Shown here piece after piece: positions 5,575 to 5,766 of a stretch of 5,766 nt of DNA. Position numbers and translations under genes: made by a program. The stretch lies in the NCBI GenBank assembly GCA_025351545.1, contig JANXVQ010000307.1, positions 1 to 5,766 of the forward strand. The letters are read 5' to 3'. The notes beneath the pieces are model-generated. The model worked only from the letters and a program-made list of their open reading frames with translations, ran no database searches and was not told the origin of the DNA. Each line of letters opens with the position of its first letter. Position 1 is the stretch's first letter. The stretch is from Spirosoma sp. GTDB lineage: Bacteria; Bacteroidota; Bacteroidia; Cytophagales; Spirosomataceae.

Positions 5575-5766
5575 TTAATATTCGTCTTCGTTGAAAAAGA
5601 AGTCATCTTTGGTTGGATAATCCGGCCAGATTTCTTCAATGCTTTCATAGGGCTGACCATCGTCTTCGAGTTCCTGGAGGTTCTCAACGACTTCGAGTGG
5701 AGCACCGGAGCGAATCGAATAGTCAATTAATTCGTCTTTGGTGGCAGGCCAGGGGGCATCTTCCAG
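5575..5766 (-). CDS. Small acidic DUF2795-like protein, N-terminus beyond right edge
   Basis: The last 63 codons of a minus-strand gene are visible, starting LEDAPWPATKDELIDYSIRS, passing GAPLEVVENLQELEDDGQPY and IEEIWPDYPTKDDFFFNEDE, and ending in Y and taa at 5577-5575. I recognise this as the short, highly acidic protein of about 73 residues that is widespread in Bacteroidota and annotated as DUF2795. In that case only about ten residues (and the start codon) lie outside the window. Acidic residues dominate, there is no membrane segment, and the ELIDYSIRSGAP--V-ENL part resembles the helical core of the family. Its function is unknown. The gene converges with crtZ and shares the palindromic terminator. 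The frame is intact up to the window edge. Confidence 0.85.
   Translation of the reverse strand: MEDAPWPATKDELIDYSIRSGAPLEVVENLQELEDDGQPYESIEEIWPDYPTKDDFFFNEDEY

Noticed and set aside
5216..5726. Two minus-strand frames of 94 and 86 codons over the end of crtZ and the terminator region
   Set aside because: One is antisense to crtZ. The other runs through the DUF2795-like gene in the wrong frame and across the terminator palindrome. The frame ending at 5575 gives the recognisable protein.
1..5766. CRISPR array, tRNA, rRNA or riboswitch
   Set aside because: Reading both strands, I found no regularly spaced repeats, tRNA-like cloverleaf or recognisable rRNA or riboswitch core.

Overview
The window looks like chromosomal DNA of a member of the Bacteroidota, most plausibly a Spirosoma-like Cytophagales bacterium. 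Three things support this. A small acidic protein at the right edge has the sequence character of the short DUF2795 proteins common in that group. Upstream regions carry near-matches to the Bacteroidota -33/-7 promoter (TTG, about 19 bases, TAnnTTTG), and classical Shine-Dalgarno sites are absent. The gene families also fit: a secreted P1 peptidase, an OPT transporter and a CrtZ-type hydroxylase. The genus is an inference.

Left end (1-413): mobile-element debris. On the minus strand the first codons of an IS5-family-type transposase run off the left edge. Directly upstream of it is a decayed N-terminal piece of an unrelated DDE transposase. That piece keeps one frame for 97 codons but has three internal stops and no start. 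An IS5-type element therefore seems to have inserted into, or next to, an older IS remnant. The stretch 414-728 holds no gene that I can support, apart from a short inverted repeat at its left border and a weak promoter candidate at its right end.

Middle (729-3985): two convergent genes with a peptide theme. The plus-strand gene encodes an exported P1 (DmpA-like) aminopeptidase/esterase. The minus-strand gene encodes a 693-residue OPT-family transporter. Their stops are 47 bases apart.

Right part (4066-5766): an AlbA_2 (Schlafen-type) domain protein lies upstream of the OPT gene on the same strand, across an 80-base gap that contains a hairpin and a promoter-like sequence. Divergent from it is a histidine-rich CrtZ-type carotenoid hydroxylase gene on the plus strand. 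A strong A-tract/T-tract palindrome between this gene and the convergent DUF2795-like gene should terminate both.

The window reads mostly as ordinary housekeeping/accessory chromosome. I see no defence island, CRISPR array, RNA gene or clear multi-gene novel system. The points most worth checking are the nested IS relic, the AlbA_2-OPT arrangement with its leader hairpin, and the orphan crtZ-like gene.
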